DNA of 64,000 nt, from positions 1 to 64,000 of the forward strand of contig WRDH01000010.1 in NCBI GenBank assembly GCA_009783555.1. Reading direction: 5' to 3'. Below are positions 33,807-43,509 of the stretch, piece after piece. Source of the stretch: Oscillospiraceae bacterium. GTDB taxonomy: Bacteria; Bacillota; Clostridia; Oscillospirales; Oscillospiraceae. The translations under genes and the position numbers were made by a program. A model generated the notes under the pieces. That model did no database searches, had not been told where the DNA came from, and saw only the letters and a list, made by a program, of their open reading frames with translations. Position 1 is the first letter of the stretch, and each line of letters starts with the position of its first letter.

Positions 33807-34673
33807 ATGCTTGAAACTGTAACAGAGTTTTTAAACTCCGTATGGGGAACTGTGTTGACATTCAGAAACTCCATAAGGATATGGGATATCATTGATATCC
33901 TTATTATGACATTTCTGATATACCGTGTATTGAGCTTTATGCAAAAAACCAGTGCCAGCAGCGTCATCAAAGGACTGCTATTTATACTGGCTGTTGCATG
34001 GCTTGCGAATTTCTTTGACATGAACATACTCTCATACCTGCTCAGACAAGTAGTGCAAATGGGAATAATCGTTATCGTAGTGCTATTTCAACCCGAAATA
34101 CGGAAAATGTTCGAAAAAATGGGCACTACAAGGCTAAATACGTTGTTTCGGCGCAAAGGCAAGCAAGAGATTATCGTAGCGGTGCTTAAAGAGATAACCG
34201 CAGCATGTTACGCAATGGCGAAAAGTGAAACAGGTGCGATAATCGTCATCGAACGCAAAGTAGGACTTAATGACTTCGCTGTTACAGGCGTAAAAGTTGA
34301 CGCTGACGTATCATCGGAATTGATTCAAAATATATTCTACCCGAACTCTCCGCTGCACGACGGAGCACTTATAATACGCGACGACCGGATTCTAGCGGCA
34401 TCCTGTATGTTACCGCTATCGACAAACTACAGCTTAAGTAAGGAACTGGGAATGAGACACAGAGCCAGTGTCGGACTTAGTGAGCGTTCTGATGCGATAA
34501 TAATTATTGTATCCGAGCAAACAGGAGCAATATCTATAGCAAATGAAGGCATGCTAAAGCGCAATCTGGACAATGAAACGTTTGAAAAACTCCTGTGGAG
34601 TGAAATATTGGCGAGTTACAATAGAAAAGACAAAAATATAATCCGTAAGCTTAAGGAAAAGATGGATGCTTAA
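33807..34673 (+). CDS. cdaA: Diadenylate cyclase CdaA
   Basis: CdaA makes c-di-AMP, which controls potassium, osmolytes and cell-wall balance. The 288-residue protein has three N-terminal membrane helices (about 15-95) and a DAC domain with NSPLHDGALII and RHRASVGLSE, the DGA and RHR catalytic motifs. The following gene encodes its partner CdaR, overlapping by 8 nt. glmM, usually third in this operon, is absent here. Confidence 0.96.
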   Translation: MLETVTEFLNSVWGTVLTFRNSIRIWDIIDILIMTFLIYRVLSFMQKTSASSVIKGLLFILAVAWLANFFDMNILSYLLRQVVQMGIIVIVVLFQPEIRKMFEKMGTTRLNTLFRRKGKQEIIVAVLKEITAACYAMAKSETGAIIVIERKVGLNDFAVTGVKVDADVSSELIQNIFYPNSPLHDGALIIRDDRILAASCMLPLSTNYSLSKELGMRHRASVGLSERSDAIIIIVSEQTGAISIANEGMLKRNLDNETFEKLLWSEILASYNRKDKNIIRKLKEKMDA

Positions 34674-35940
34674 AGAAAGATTTAGTAAAATATCAACAAA
34701 AATCCTCTATGTGATATTTGCCGTATTGATATCGGTAACTATTTGGGTTTATGTCGAAATAACTGTAAATGAAATGCAGATTTTCGATGTATCCGGTATA
34801 GAGTTTGAGTTTTTGAATGAAGAAATCTTTCGTGACAGAGGTTTTTCCATAACATCACGAACTCCGGAAACCTTAACTATTACGTTTGAAGCATCACGTT
34901 CAGAAATGTTAAGACTCACCGCACCCGGAGCATTAATCGCCGAAGTTGATCTTTCGAGTGTTTTATCAACCGGTACGACAATATTGCCGTACAGACTTGT
35001 CTACCCTTCAAACATAAACACAAATTCAGTAAGTGAAATAGGCGCATCCGCCGCAAGATTAACTATAGCTGTTGATACGGTGAGGGAAAGAGAGATACGT
35101 GTCCGACCCTATTACGACGGAGGAACAGCATCCGACGATCTTTTCGTTGACGAAATTGAAGTTAACCCGCAATACATTCTTGTCAGAGGTCCGGACCGTG
35201 TAGTGCAAATGATTCAATATGCAAGAGTTACGGTATACAGGGAAAATCTGACAACGACATATTCGGAAAATCTTGAATTTATTTTAATCGATGACAATGG
35301 AGATGAGCTTGATAGTGATCTGAGAGATCTTCTGGAACTGATTCCCGATACTGTACAAGTAACAGTTTCAATCAGAGAGATTAAAGAAATCCCTTTGATC
35401 GTAAACTTCTGGCATGGTGACAGCACTTCGGATGAGAATACACATTGGTCTGTTGATCCGCAGTTTATACGCGTATCAGGTGATCCGGTCGCAATAGAAA
35501 ACTACGCAAACAGCATCTTGCTTGCAACCTTGGATACAACAACGTTTAGCTCGTTTTTTGAAGGCACATACAGGATTATTATTCCGGAGCATTTAACTAA
35601 TGAATCAGGCGTAACCGAAGCAAGAGTCACAGTTGATATTATCGGGCTGGAAATTGAGTTCTTTGTAGTGCCGGAATCCGGCATGCATCCTATAAATATT
35701 CCGGCGGGACACAGGGTAGAGATAATTACACAGAGTCTTGACGTAAGGCTGAGAGGCTTGCGTGAAAATCTGGAACAGATTACACCTGTAAATATAAGAG
35801 TTGTTACCGACCTGTCAGACAGGAGCGGTGCCGGCACCTTCAGACAACGTGCAGCAGTCAGTATAATCGGTTTAGAAACAGAGATCGATCCGATTGGTGA
35901 ATACTTCCTGACTGTCAGAATCATTCAGGATGATAATTAG
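34666..35940 (+). CDS. cdaR: CdaA regulatory protein (YbbR domains)
   Basis: This 424-residue protein has one N-terminal membrane helix (ILYVIFAVLISVTIWVYVEI) and an extracytoplasmic part of about four YbbR repeats, each of about 80 residues (for example VRVRPYYDGGTASDDL and IPLIVNFWHGDSTSDE). It modulates the cyclase at the membrane. Confidence 0.9.
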   Translation: MLKERFSKISTKILYVIFAVLISVTIWVYVEITVNEMQIFDVSGIEFEFLNEEIFRDRGFSITSRTPETLTITFEASRSEMLRLTAPGALIAEVDLSSVLSTGTTILPYRLVYPSNINTNSVSEIGASAARLTIAVDTVREREIRVRPYYDGGTASDDLFVDEIEVNPQYILVRGPDRVVQMIQYARVTVYRENLTTTYSENLEFILIDDNGDELDSDLRDLLELIPDTVQVTVSIREIKEIPLIVNFWHGDSTSDENTHWSVDPQFIRVSGDPVAIENYANSILLATLDTTTFSSFFEGTYRIIIPEHLTNESGVTEARVTVDIIGLEIEFFVVPESGMHPINIPAGHRVEIITQSLDVRLRGLRENLEQITPVNIRVVTDLSDRSGAGTFRQRAAVSIIGLETEIDPIGEYFLTVRIIQDDN

Positions 35941-35963
35941 TATATTAATTAGGAGAGCCATCA

Positions 35964-36842
35964 ATGATAAAAAGCATGACAGGATACGGCGGAGCAAAAG
36001 GAACCTCCGGCAAGCTTGAGATTTCTATAGAAGTAAGAAGCGTCAATAACAGATATCTTGACAGCAGTATTAAAATGCCGCGGGTTTTCAACTCGTTGGA
36101 AGAAACATTCAAATCTATTGTTCATGAAAAAATATCCCGCGGGAAAGTAGATGTTTTTATAACAATAGACTCGACAAAATCCGACGATATCGAGATAAGA
36201 ATCAACAGACCGCTGGTAGAAGCGTATGTCTCGGCATTGCGAACTATTGCCTGGGAAAATGAGCTAAGCAGTGATATCCGTGTGGCCGACCTTACAAGAT
36301 TTCCGGATATTCTTCAAGCAGAGAAAAGAGAAGCGGATACGGAAATCATGCGTACAGACATAAGCAAAATCCTCAAAGCAGCTCTTGACGATTTTAATGA
36401 GATGCGCAAACGGGAAGGTGAAAAGCTCAGCCGTGATATATCCGGAAGGTTGGATGAAATTGAAAAGCTTACAAAACTTGCTGAAGAAATATCACCGAGA
36501 AGTGTTGAAGAATACAGAAAAAAGTTAGAAACCAGAATCAATGAGGTTTTACAGTCATCCAATATAGACGAATCCAGAATTCTGACAGAAGCGGCAATTT
36601 TCGCCGATAAGACCGCAATAAATGAAGAGCTTGTCAGACTGCGAAGCCATATAACCCAGCTTCGGCAGTTGCTGCCGTTAGATGAGCCTGCCGGACGAAA
36701 AATAGATTTTATTGTTCAGGAGCTTAACAGAGAAGCAAACACAATAGGATCAAAAGGAAACGATGCCGAGATGTCTAAAGTCATAGTTGACCTCAAAGCA
36801 GAGATTGAAAAAATACGGGAGCAAGCACAGAATATAGAATGA
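35964..36842 (+). CDS. YicC family endoribonuclease-like protein
   Basis: This 292-residue protein starts [11 protein letters not shown], the invariant start of the family, with AGGAGAG 6 nt upstream. The YicC N-terminal domain (about 1-155) and the DUF1732 C-terminal domain ([13 protein letters not shown]...[21 protein letters not shown]) are both present. E. coli YicC has been reported to act as an endoribonuclease. It opens the conserved yicC-remA-gmk-rpoZ order. Confidence 0.93.
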   Translation: MIKSMTGYGGAKGTSGKLEISIEVRSVNNRYLDSSIKMPRVFNSLEETFKSIVHEKISRGKVDVFITIDSTKSDDIEIRINRPLVEAYVSALRTIAWENELSSDIRVADLTRFPDILQAEKREADTEIMRTDISKILKAALDDFNEMRKREGEKLSRDISGRLDEIEKLTKLAEEISPRSVEEYRKKLETRINEVLQSSNIDESRILTEAAIFADKTAINEELVRLRSHITQLRQLLPLDEPAGRKIDFIVQELNREANTIGSKGNDAEMSKVIVDLKAEIEKIREQAQNIE

Positions 36843-36861
36843 CAGGGGAGTAGAGTTTGTT

Positions 36862-37131
36862 ATGCGATTAATTAATATAGGTTTTGGCAATATGGTCTCG
36901 GCAGGACGAATCATAGCAATTGTCAGTCCCGAATCCGCGCCGATCAAACGTATAATATCGGATGCACGCGAAAAGAGTTTATTAATCGATGCAACTTACG
37001 GGCGCCGCACACGCGCTGTCATAATTGCAGATAACGGCTCACTCATTTTATCAGCAATCCAACCTGAAACAGTAGCGGCAAGACTGCAAACCGCAGATGA
37101 ACGCAAGGCAGAAAATGAACAGGAACTGTGA
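36862..37131 (+). CDS. remA: RemA-like regulatory protein (DUF370)
   Basis: This 89-residue protein has the core [28 protein letters not shown]... and [17 protein letters not shown] of the family. In Bacillus, RemA is a DNA-binding activator of biofilm matrix genes. The role here is inferred from homology only. It lies between yicC and gmk as in most Clostridia. Confidence 0.93.
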   Translation: MRLINIGFGNMVSAGRIIAIVSPESAPIKRIISDAREKSLLIDATYGRRTRAVIIADNGSLILSAIQPETVAARLQTADERKAENEQEL

Positions 37132-37179
37132 GATGAATATTTTTGTGCCTGAAGTAAAACGAAAGGAATGGTCATTATT

Positions 37180-37737
37180 ATGAGTAACAAAAAGGGAAAA
37201 CTTGTTGTTATCTCAGCTCCTTCGGGGACAGGTAAGGGAACCGTTATAAACAAGCTGTTGAAGCTGAAGCACGATTTGGCGTTTTCTATATCGGCAACTA
37301 CCAGGAAACCTCGCCCGGGCGAAACCGATGGCGTGGAATACTTCTTTATTTCAAAAGAGCGTTTCAAAGAAATGATAGAAAATAATGAGTTCCTTGAATA
37401 TGCCGAATATGTCGGAGAGTATTACGGAACACCGGTAAAGCCGATAAAGGAATACATCGATTCAGGCAAAATAGTTATTCTTGATATAGAAGTCCAGGGT
37501 GCCAAGCAGGTGATGGCAAAGGATATTGAAGCTACAACAATTTTTCTGGTGCCTCCCGATATGGAGGAGTTGGAAAAACGGCTGCGCGGCAGAGGTACTG
37601 ACTCAGATGAAGTAGTTGCGTCACGGCTTAAACGAGCAAAACAGGAGCTTACCGAAAAACATCATTATAAATATACGATTATAAATGATTGTTCCGATCA
37701 CGCCGCCAAAGAGATACAAACATTGATAAGTAATTAA
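37180..37737 (+). CDS. gmk: Guanylate kinase
   Basis: Gmk converts GMP to GDP. From ATG 37180 there are 185 residues; an ATG at 37168 lies on top of the AAAGGA site and is unlikely. Motifs are P-loop SAPSGTGKGTV, GMP binding STTRKPRPGETDG-type (SATTRKPRPGETDGVEYF), and VLDIEVQGAKQV-type (ILDIEVQGAKQV). Confidence 0.95.
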   Translation: MSNKKGKLVVISAPSGTGKGTVINKLLKLKHDLAFSISATTRKPRPGETDGVEYFFISKERFKEMIENNEFLEYAEYVGEYYGTPVKPIKEYIDSGKIVILDIEVQGAKQVMAKDIEATTIFLVPPDMEELEKRLRGRGTDSDEVVASRLKRAKQELTEKHHYKYTIINDCSDHAAKEIQTLISN

Positions 37738-37762
37738 ACACCGAAAGGAATGAATTCAAATT

Positions 37763-37966
37763 ATGCTCTATCCATCTTTAGCAAGCCTTCTAAAACAGGT
37801 TGACAGCCGTTACCGGCTGGTTAACATCATCGCAAGACGCGCGAGAGATATTTCCGCTATGAACAGCGGTTACAGTGACGAGGATTATGAAAAACCCGTA
37901 TCAAAAGCAATTGAGGAGATAGCTGCAGGAAAGCTGCGAGTTACAGTTCCTACCGACGATTACTAA
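37763..37966 (+). CDS. rpoZ: DNA-directed RNA polymerase subunit omega
   Basis: This 67-residue protein has the omega core YRLVNIIARRARDI and the C-terminal KPVSKAIEEIAAGKL. AAAGGA is about 12 nt upstream. It lies between gmk and priA as in most Firmicutes; coaBC, often present at this point, is missing. Confidence 0.92.
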   Translation: MLYPSLASLLKQVDSRYRLVNIIARRARDISAMNSGYSDEDYEKPVSKAIEEIAAGKLRVTVPTDDY

Positions 37967-37976
37967 TATATTTCAT

Positions 37977-39980
37977 ATGAAGCAAACTGTCGCGAAAATA
38001 GCAGTTTCTGCTGCGACTTTTCAAATTGACAAGCCCTATAACTATTTAGTACCTTCAAGCTTTATTGATTTGGTTAAGCCGGGCATGAGGGTACTGGTTC
38101 CGTTTGGTCTCGGCAATAAGGAGAGCGAAGGTGTCATACTATCCCTCGGTAAATACAGTGAGTATGACAAATTAAAAGAAGTAATTTCAGTTCTTGATGA
38201 CGAGCCTTATCTGACTGCGGAAAACTTAAAGCTTGCTCTTTGGATGAGCGACAGATTTTTCTGCACGGTTTATGATGCGCTTCGTACTATGCTGCCTGCC
38301 AAATTAAAATCAAAGAATAAAAGCCGGGAGAGGGAAGAGGTAAAAGCATCTGAAGAGAATGTCAGGCTCTCAGGTGAGCAAGAAGAAGTGTTCACAGAGA
38401 TATTACCTTTGCTTAAAAGTATCACTCCCGAGGCAGCATTGCTTTACGGAATTACAGGCAGCGGGAAGACATTGATATATATCAAGCTTATAAAAGAAAC
38501 TCTTTTGCTCGGTAAAACCGCAATAGTACTGGTACCGGAAATCGCGCTTACACCGCAAACAGTTCGTATCTTCGAATCGCATTTCGGAAGCAATGTAGCT
38601 GTACTTCACAGCGCACTCGGAACAGGACAACGGCATGATGAGTGGAAACGCATAAAAGACGGTGATGTGCGGGTTGTAATAGGCACAAGGTCCGCCGTGT
38701 TTGCACCTTTAAAAAATATTGGTTTGATAGTCATCGACGAAGAACAGGAACATACATATAAATCGGAAAAAAGTCCGAGGTATCACACACGGGAAATCGC
38801 AAAGTACCGTGTCACCCATGCATCAGGTTTACTATTGCTTGCTTCGGCAACTCCGTCGATAGACAGTATGTTTGCAGCAAAAACAGGCAGGTATAAGCTA
38901 TTTAGCTTAAAAAACAGATTTAACAAAATGGAGCTGCCGCCTGTTCTGATTGTTGACATGAAAAAAGAGCTTGCGGCAGGCAACGGTGGCGGGGTCAGTT
39001 CTGTTTTGCGCGGAGAGCTTGAAGAAAACCTGCTCCGCGGAGAGCAAAGCATATTATTCATCAACAGACGGGGTTCAAGCCCGCTTGTCGCGTGCGGCGA
39101 ATGCGGCTTTACTTACAAGTGCCGTTATTGCAGCGTGTCGATGATATATCACACCTCTAACAAACGTTTATTATGTCATTATTGCGGATATTCAATTTCA
39201 ACGCCTGTAAAATGCCCCGAATGCTCAGGTAAACTAAACTATATAGGCGCAGGTACGCAAAAAATCGAAACAGAGCTTCTGGATATTTTTCCTGATATCA
39301 GCATAATAAGAATGGATGCCGATACAACAAGACGCAAAGACGCACATAAAAAACTGCTAACAGCATTTCGCAGGCGTGAGGCTCAAATCTTGCTGGGCAC
39401 ACAGATGGTTACGAAAGGTCTTGACTTTGAAAACGTAACTCTGGTCGGAGTCCTGAGTGCTGATTCATCCCTTTACCTCAGCGATTACCGCGCAAATGAG
39501 AAAACCTTTTCACTGATCACTCAAGTAATCGGAAGATCGGGCAGAGGCGAAAAACCCGGACGCGCTATAATTCAAACCTTCACTCCGGAACACAAGGTCA
39601 TTTCCCTGGCTTCAAAACAAGACTATGACAACTTTTACGAAAGCGAAATAGCACTGCGCAAAGCACTCGGCAGCCCGCCCGTTAGAGACTTGATAGCACT
39701 AATGGTAATAAGCACCAATGAAAGCAAAGTAATTCATTCTTGTGCAAAACTTATGAGTTCGTTAAAAAGCTACTTTCGCGGCAAAAGCGATATAAAGCTG
39801 CTGGGTCCGGCTCCCGCTGCAATACCAAAGGTTAGCAACAAATACAGATACCGGCTGCTGGTAAATTGCAAGAACAATAAAAAGGTAAGAGAAACAATTG
39901 CACACGTAATGAAAGAATTCGCTAAAGACAGTAAAAATGCCGGTGTGACTGTCATTGCGGATGTCGATATGTATGAATAA
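37977..39980 (+). CDS. priA: Primosomal protein N' (replication restart helicase)
   Basis: PriA reloads the replisome at stalled forks. The 667-residue protein (shorter than the usual 730-830) has an N-terminal DNA-binding domain (AKIAVSAATFQIDKPYNYLV), helicase motifs I GITGSGKT, II IDEEQEHTYKSE, V/VI GTQMVTKGLDF and QVIGRSGRGEKPG, and four zinc pairs (CGECGFTYKCRYC; CHYCG; CPECSG). No clear SD is seen; it begins 10 nt after the rpoZ stop. Confidence 0.95.
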   Translation: MKQTVAKIAVSAATFQIDKPYNYLVPSSFIDLVKPGMRVLVPFGLGNKESEGVILSLGKYSEYDKLKEVISVLDDEPYLTAENLKLALWMSDRFFCTVYDALRTMLPAKLKSKNKSREREEVKASEENVRLSGEQEEVFTEILPLLKSITPEAALLYGITGSGKTLIYIKLIKETLLLGKTAIVLVPEIALTPQTVRIFESHFGSNVAVLHSALGTGQRHDEWKRIKDGDVRVVIGTRSAVFAPLKNIGLIVIDEEQEHTYKSEKSPRYHTREIAKYRVTHASGLLLLASATPSIDSMFAAKTGRYKLFSLKNRFNKMELPPVLIVDMKKELAAGNGGGVSSVLRGELEENLLRGEQSILFINRRGSSPLVACGECGFTYKCRYCSVSMIYHTSNKRLLCHYCGYSISTPVKCPECSGKLNYIGAGTQKIETELLDIFPDISIIRMDADTTRRKDAHKKLLTAFRRREAQILLGTQMVTKGLDFENVTLVGVLSADSSLYLSDYRANEKTFSLITQVIGRSGRGEKPGRAIIQTFTPEHKVISLASKQDYDNFYESEIALRKALGSPPVRDLIALMVISTNESKVIHSCAKLMSSLKSYFRGKSDIKLLGPAPAAIPKVSNKYRYRLLVNCKNNKKVRETIAHVMKEFAKDSKNAGVTVIADVDMYE

Positions 39981-39994
39981 GGAGTTGATAGTAC

Positions 39995-40567
39995 ATGGCA
40001 ACCAGAAACATACTCAAGGATGGTGAAAAGGGTCTTCTAAAAAAGAGCCGTACGGTAACTGATTTTAACAAGCGTCTTCATATATTACTTGATGATATGC
40101 GTGAGACATTGATTGAGGCTAACGGAGTCGGGCTTGCTGCGCCTCAGGTTGGTGTGCTCAGGCGTGTTGCATTGATTGTTGATATGTGCATAGAAAGTGA
40201 ACAGCTTAATGACGATTGCGAAGAGGATGTCGAAGATGAAAACCAAAACCGGAACACTATTGACATTAACGAGTTAATCATTGAGCTGATTAATCCCGAA
40301 ATTGTTACCGAAGAAGGTGAACAAACGGGGAATGAGGGTTGTTTAAGCATTCCCGGGGTTTATGGGATTGTTACAAGGCCGGAAACTGTTGTTGTCAGAG
40401 CACAAGACAGAAATGGCAAAACGTTTGAGATAGAAGTAAGTGAAATGACTGCGCGTGCAGCTTGCCATGAGGTGGATCATTTAAACGGTGTTCTTTTTAC
40501 CACTCTTGCGGAAAGAATATTAACGGAGGAAGAGCTTGCCGAGCTTGCGCAGCAGAAAGAAGAATAA
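39995..40567 (+). CDS. def: Peptide deformylase with acidic insertion
   Basis: Def removes the formyl group from nascent chains. The 190-residue protein has motif 1 GVGLAAPQVG, motif 2 EGCLSIPG and the metal site HEVDHLNG. Between motifs 1 and 2 it carries about 25 extra residues (residues about 66-95) rich in Asp, Glu and Asn (for example NDDCEEDVEDENQN), placed in the surface CD loop. AAGGAG precedes the ATG by 9 nt. Confidence 0.94.
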   Translation: MATRNILKDGEKGLLKKSRTVTDFNKRLHILLDDMRETLIEANGVGLAAPQVGVLRRVALIVDMCIESEQLNDDCEEDVEDENQNRNTIDINELIIELINPEIVTEEGEQTGNEGCLSIPGVYGIVTRPETVVVRAQDRNGKTFEIEVSEMTARAACHEVDHLNGVLFTTLAERILTEEELAELAQQKEE

Positions 40568-40582
40568 ATTACAGAGGACAAA

Positions 40583-41554
40583 GTGAGAAGAATGAGAATT
40601 GTATTTATGGGGACACCGGATTTTGCAGCTAAGTCTCTTGAAAGGTTGTATAATGACGGACATGATATAGCCGGAGTTTTTACTCAGGCAGATAAACCTC
40701 GCAATCGCGGTATGAAGCTTAGCTTCAGCCCCGTCAAGGAGCTTGCTCTGGCATATAATATACCTGTATTTCAGCCTTCCACGTTAAAAGACGGTGTCGC
40801 CGCAGGTATAATAAGAGAACTCAACTGTGACCTGTTAGCCTTGGTAGCTTACGGAAAAATACTGACGAAAGAAATCATAGAGATGCCGCCATACGGCTCA
40901 ATAAACATCCACGGCTCCATACTTCCGAAGTACCGGGGAGCATCTCCAATCCAACATGCGATTTTAAACGGTGATACTGAAACAGGTGTGACATCTCAGT
41001 ATATTGCAAAAGAAATGGATGCGGGCGATATAATACTGACTAAAAAAACTGCCATTGGAGAGAACGAAACGTCAGGGGAGCTGTTCCTGCGATTATGTAT
41101 AATGGGTGCAGAGCTTCTGAGTGAGACAGTTGAGGCAATAGAAAAAGGCACAGCACAACGTAAACCGCAAAACCCGAATGAAGTAACCTATGCACCAAAA
41201 CTAACCAGAGAAATGTCGCCAATCGACTGGACAAAAAACGCATTCGAGATAAAAAACAAAGTAAGAGGGCTTTCACCTTGGCCGGCTGCAACAATGGAAC
41301 TGGATGGTAAAACGCTGAAAGTCTTTTCGGTTGGTATATCCGATAATAAAGAAGATATTCCCCCCGGCAGCATCATTTCTGCAGGCAAAGCAGGGTTAGA
41401 GATTGCATGTGCCGATGGAACCGTATTAGTCCGTGAGGTACAGGCTCCGGGAGGAAAAAGAATGTCTGCAGCAGACTATTTGAGGGGTATTAGAAACTGT
41501 TCAGAGGGTATCCAAAATATTTATAGTAGTTCCAGCCAATGCACTGCACTATAG
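40583..41554 (+). CDS. fmt: Methionyl-tRNA formyltransferase with repeat-derived C-terminus
   Basis: Fmt formylates initiator Met-tRNA. The 323-residue protein has the formyl-THF site INIHGSILPKYRGASPIQ, the Asp/Glu-rich N-terminus MRIVFMGTPDFA, and the C-terminal OB domain ending SAADYLRGIR. After that point its last 19 residues (NCSEGIQNIYSSSSQCTAL) and its TAG stop come from repeat R4, replacing the usual few C-terminal residues. The start may be GTG 40583 (GAGG 5 nt upstream) or ATG 40592. In many Firmicutes rsmB follows; here the repeat stands in its place. Confidence 0.95.
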   Translation: MRRMRIVFMGTPDFAAKSLERLYNDGHDIAGVFTQADKPRNRGMKLSFSPVKELALAYNIPVFQPSTLKDGVAAGIIRELNCDLLALVAYGKILTKEIIEMPPYGSINIHGSILPKYRGASPIQHAILNGDTETGVTSQYIAKEMDAGDIILTKKTAIGENETSGELFLRLCIMGAELLSETVEAIEKGTAQRKPQNPNEVTYAPKLTREMSPIDWTKNAFEIKNKVRGLSPWPAATMELDGKTLKVFSVGISDNKEDIPPGSIISAGKAGLEIACADGTVLVREVQAPGGKRMSAADYLRGIRNCSEGIQNIYSSSSQCTAL

Positions 41555-41633
41555 TAAAAATCTGTATTAATCGGCAAAATTTGTGTGCTGACTGAAACTA
41601 CTATAAATATTTTGGATACCCTCTGAACAGTTT
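41494..41633 (+). repeat. R palindromic element, copy 4
   Basis: A perfect 38-bp inverted repeat (41494-41531 / 41596-41633) encloses a 64-nt core with TCCAGCCAATGCACTGCACT and TCGGCAAAATTTGTGTGCTG. The inner arm (ATATTTATAGTAGTT) differs from all other copies, yet is exactly matched in the opposite arm. The left arm and part of the core are coding for the end of Fmt. Confidence 0.92.
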
Positions 41634-41667
41634 CCGTAAGTCGATATTATGAGAGGATTTTCGTGAC

Positions 41668-42705
41668 ATGAAAACTGATATAAAGTCTATGCATTTACAT
41701 GAGTTGGAAGACTACTTTATAAATGCCGGACATCAAAAATTCAGAGCAAAACAAGTGTTTTCATGGCTTCATGCGGGTGTTCATTCTTTTCACGATATGA
41801 CCGATCTATCATTGGAGTTGAGAGAAAAACTCGATAACGATTTTTTCATAACAGTACCCGAACTTATTCAAAAGCAGGTATCCGAAAAGGATGGCACAGC
41901 AAAATACCTTTGGCGAGTACAAGATGATGATTTAGTTGAATCAGTGCTTATGCAGTACTCACATGGAGATACCATTTGCATTTCTACCCAAGTAGGCTGC
42001 AGAATGGGTTGCACCTTCTGTGCATCAACAATTGATGGATTTAAGAGAAACCTCACAGCCTCGGAAATGCTCGACCAGGTTCTTTTTACCGGGCATGACA
42101 CAAAGAAACGTATCTCAAACGTAGTATTGATGGGAATAGGTGAGCCTCTTGATAATTTCGATAATGTAATGAGGTTTATAAAGTTAATTTGCCACCCTTC
42201 AGGCCTAAATACCGGAGCCCGGCACTTAACTCTTTCTACCTGCGGGTTAGTAGAAAACATTGACAAATTGGCAGAGTATGATGTACAATTAACGTTGGCA
42301 ATTTCGCTGCATGCACCGGACGATGAAACAAGATCTATGCTGATTCCATATAATCGTCAAGCAAGTATAAGTAAGCTCCTGGATAGTTCTGAGAGGTATT
42401 TTAAGAAAACAGGCAGGCGTGTCACTTACGAATATGCACTAATAAATGAAATCAATGATACAGCAGAACATGCGAAAAAACTTGTTTCTCTACTTCAATA
42501 CACAACCGGTCACTTAAACCTTATTAATTTAAGCCGTGTTAAAGATAGAATGTTAAAGCCTTCCAGCAAAAGAAACACGAAGCTTTTTACCGATATACTT
42601 CGAGCAGGCAATATTAACTTTACCGTACGGCGCAGCCTTGGCTTGGATATTGAAGCAGCATGCGGACAACTGCGTCGCCGCACAATGCAAATCGCGGACA
42701 AGTAA
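41668..42705 (+). CDS. rlmN: 23S rRNA (A2503-C2)/tRNA (A37-C2) methyltransferase RlmN
   Basis: This radical-SAM dual-specificity methylase has 345 residues, with the cluster motif CRMGCTFCAS, the GMGEPLDN segment (here LMGIGEPLDNFDN), NLINLSRVKD and the C-terminal methyl-carrying Cys in EAACGQLR. GAGAGG is 11 nt before the ATG. It starts the rlmN-prpC-prkC-rsgA run. Confidence 0.95.
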   Translation: MKTDIKSMHLHELEDYFINAGHQKFRAKQVFSWLHAGVHSFHDMTDLSLELREKLDNDFFITVPELIQKQVSEKDGTAKYLWRVQDDDLVESVLMQYSHGDTICISTQVGCRMGCTFCASTIDGFKRNLTASEMLDQVLFTGHDTKKRISNVVLMGIGEPLDNFDNVMRFIKLICHPSGLNTGARHLTLSTCGLVENIDKLAEYDVQLTLAISLHAPDDETRSMLIPYNRQASISKLLDSSERYFKKTGRRVTYEYALINEINDTAEHAKKLVSLLQYTTGHLNLINLSRVKDRMLKPSSKRNTKLFTDILRAGNINFTVRRSLGLDIEAACGQLRRRTMQIADK

Positions 42706-42737
42706 CCGGCTTTCACAGTCCGCACGAGGATGTCTAT

Positions 42738-43481
42738 ATGGAATTATGGGGTGTAACAGACAGCGGCAAAGTCAGAAAACATAACCAGGATGTATTTAAG
42801 ATGCATCATTATGAAGATAAGGACATCGCCGTTCTTGTTGTTTGCGACGGAATGGGCGGAGCAAATGCAGGTGATGTCGCCAGTAAGCTTGCTGTAGAGA
42901 GCTTTATGCACCACCTGAAAGCCGCTATAGAAAACGCCGGTAACGTCTGCAGTAAAGAAGATATTGCCAAAATGATGATTGATGCCGTTCTGATAGCTAA
43001 TAACACGGTATATAATAAAAGTCTGCAGGACGAGGATTTCAGCGGAATGGGAACAACGTTAACAGCCGCCGTATCCACAAGCGCAGGTGAAATAATAGTT
43101 AATGTAGGTGACAGCAGACTCTATCATATAACACCGGGTAAAATAACTCAGATAACAAGAGATCATTCTGTTGTTGAGGATATGATAGAAAGAGGCGAGA
43201 TTACTCGCAGTCAGGCACGCAGACATTCCGGAAGAAACCTTATAACACGTGCCTTAGGCGCAAGCTTACACGAGGCGCCGGATGTGTTTTTCATTAAAAT
43301 GAATAAAGGGGAATCGATTTTGTTATGTTCTGATGGCCTTACCGAGGTTGTTTTGGATAGTGAAATACAATATCAGTTGATAACAGGCACATCTGTCCAA
43401 AAGAGTTGTGAGGCGTTGGTAGGCATGGCTCTTGAAAGAGGTGCTCCCGATAATGTTACCGCAGTTGTTCTGCGAAAGTAG
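42738..43481 (+). CDS. prpC: PP2C-type protein phosphatase
   Basis: This phosphatase reverses PrkC phosphorylation. From ATG 42738 (GAGG 8 nt upstream) there are 247 residues. The metal-binding motifs are HNQD, VCDGMGGANAGDVAS, VGDSRLYHI, TRDHSVVEDM and APDNVTAVV. It is paired with prkC, as in most Firmicutes. Confidence 0.95.
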   Translation: MELWGVTDSGKVRKHNQDVFKMHHYEDKDIAVLVVCDGMGGANAGDVASKLAVESFMHHLKAAIENAGNVCSKEDIAKMMIDAVLIANNTVYNKSLQDEDFSGMGTTLTAAVSTSAGEIIVNVGDSRLYHITPGKITQITRDHSVVEDMIERGEITRSQARRHSGRNLITRALGASLHEAPDVFFIKMNKGESILLCSDGLTEVVLDSEIQYQLITGTSVQKSCEALVGMALERGAPDNVTAVVLRK

Positions 43482-43509
43482 TTTTTTACGAAAGGAATGG
43501 ACTTTTCAT

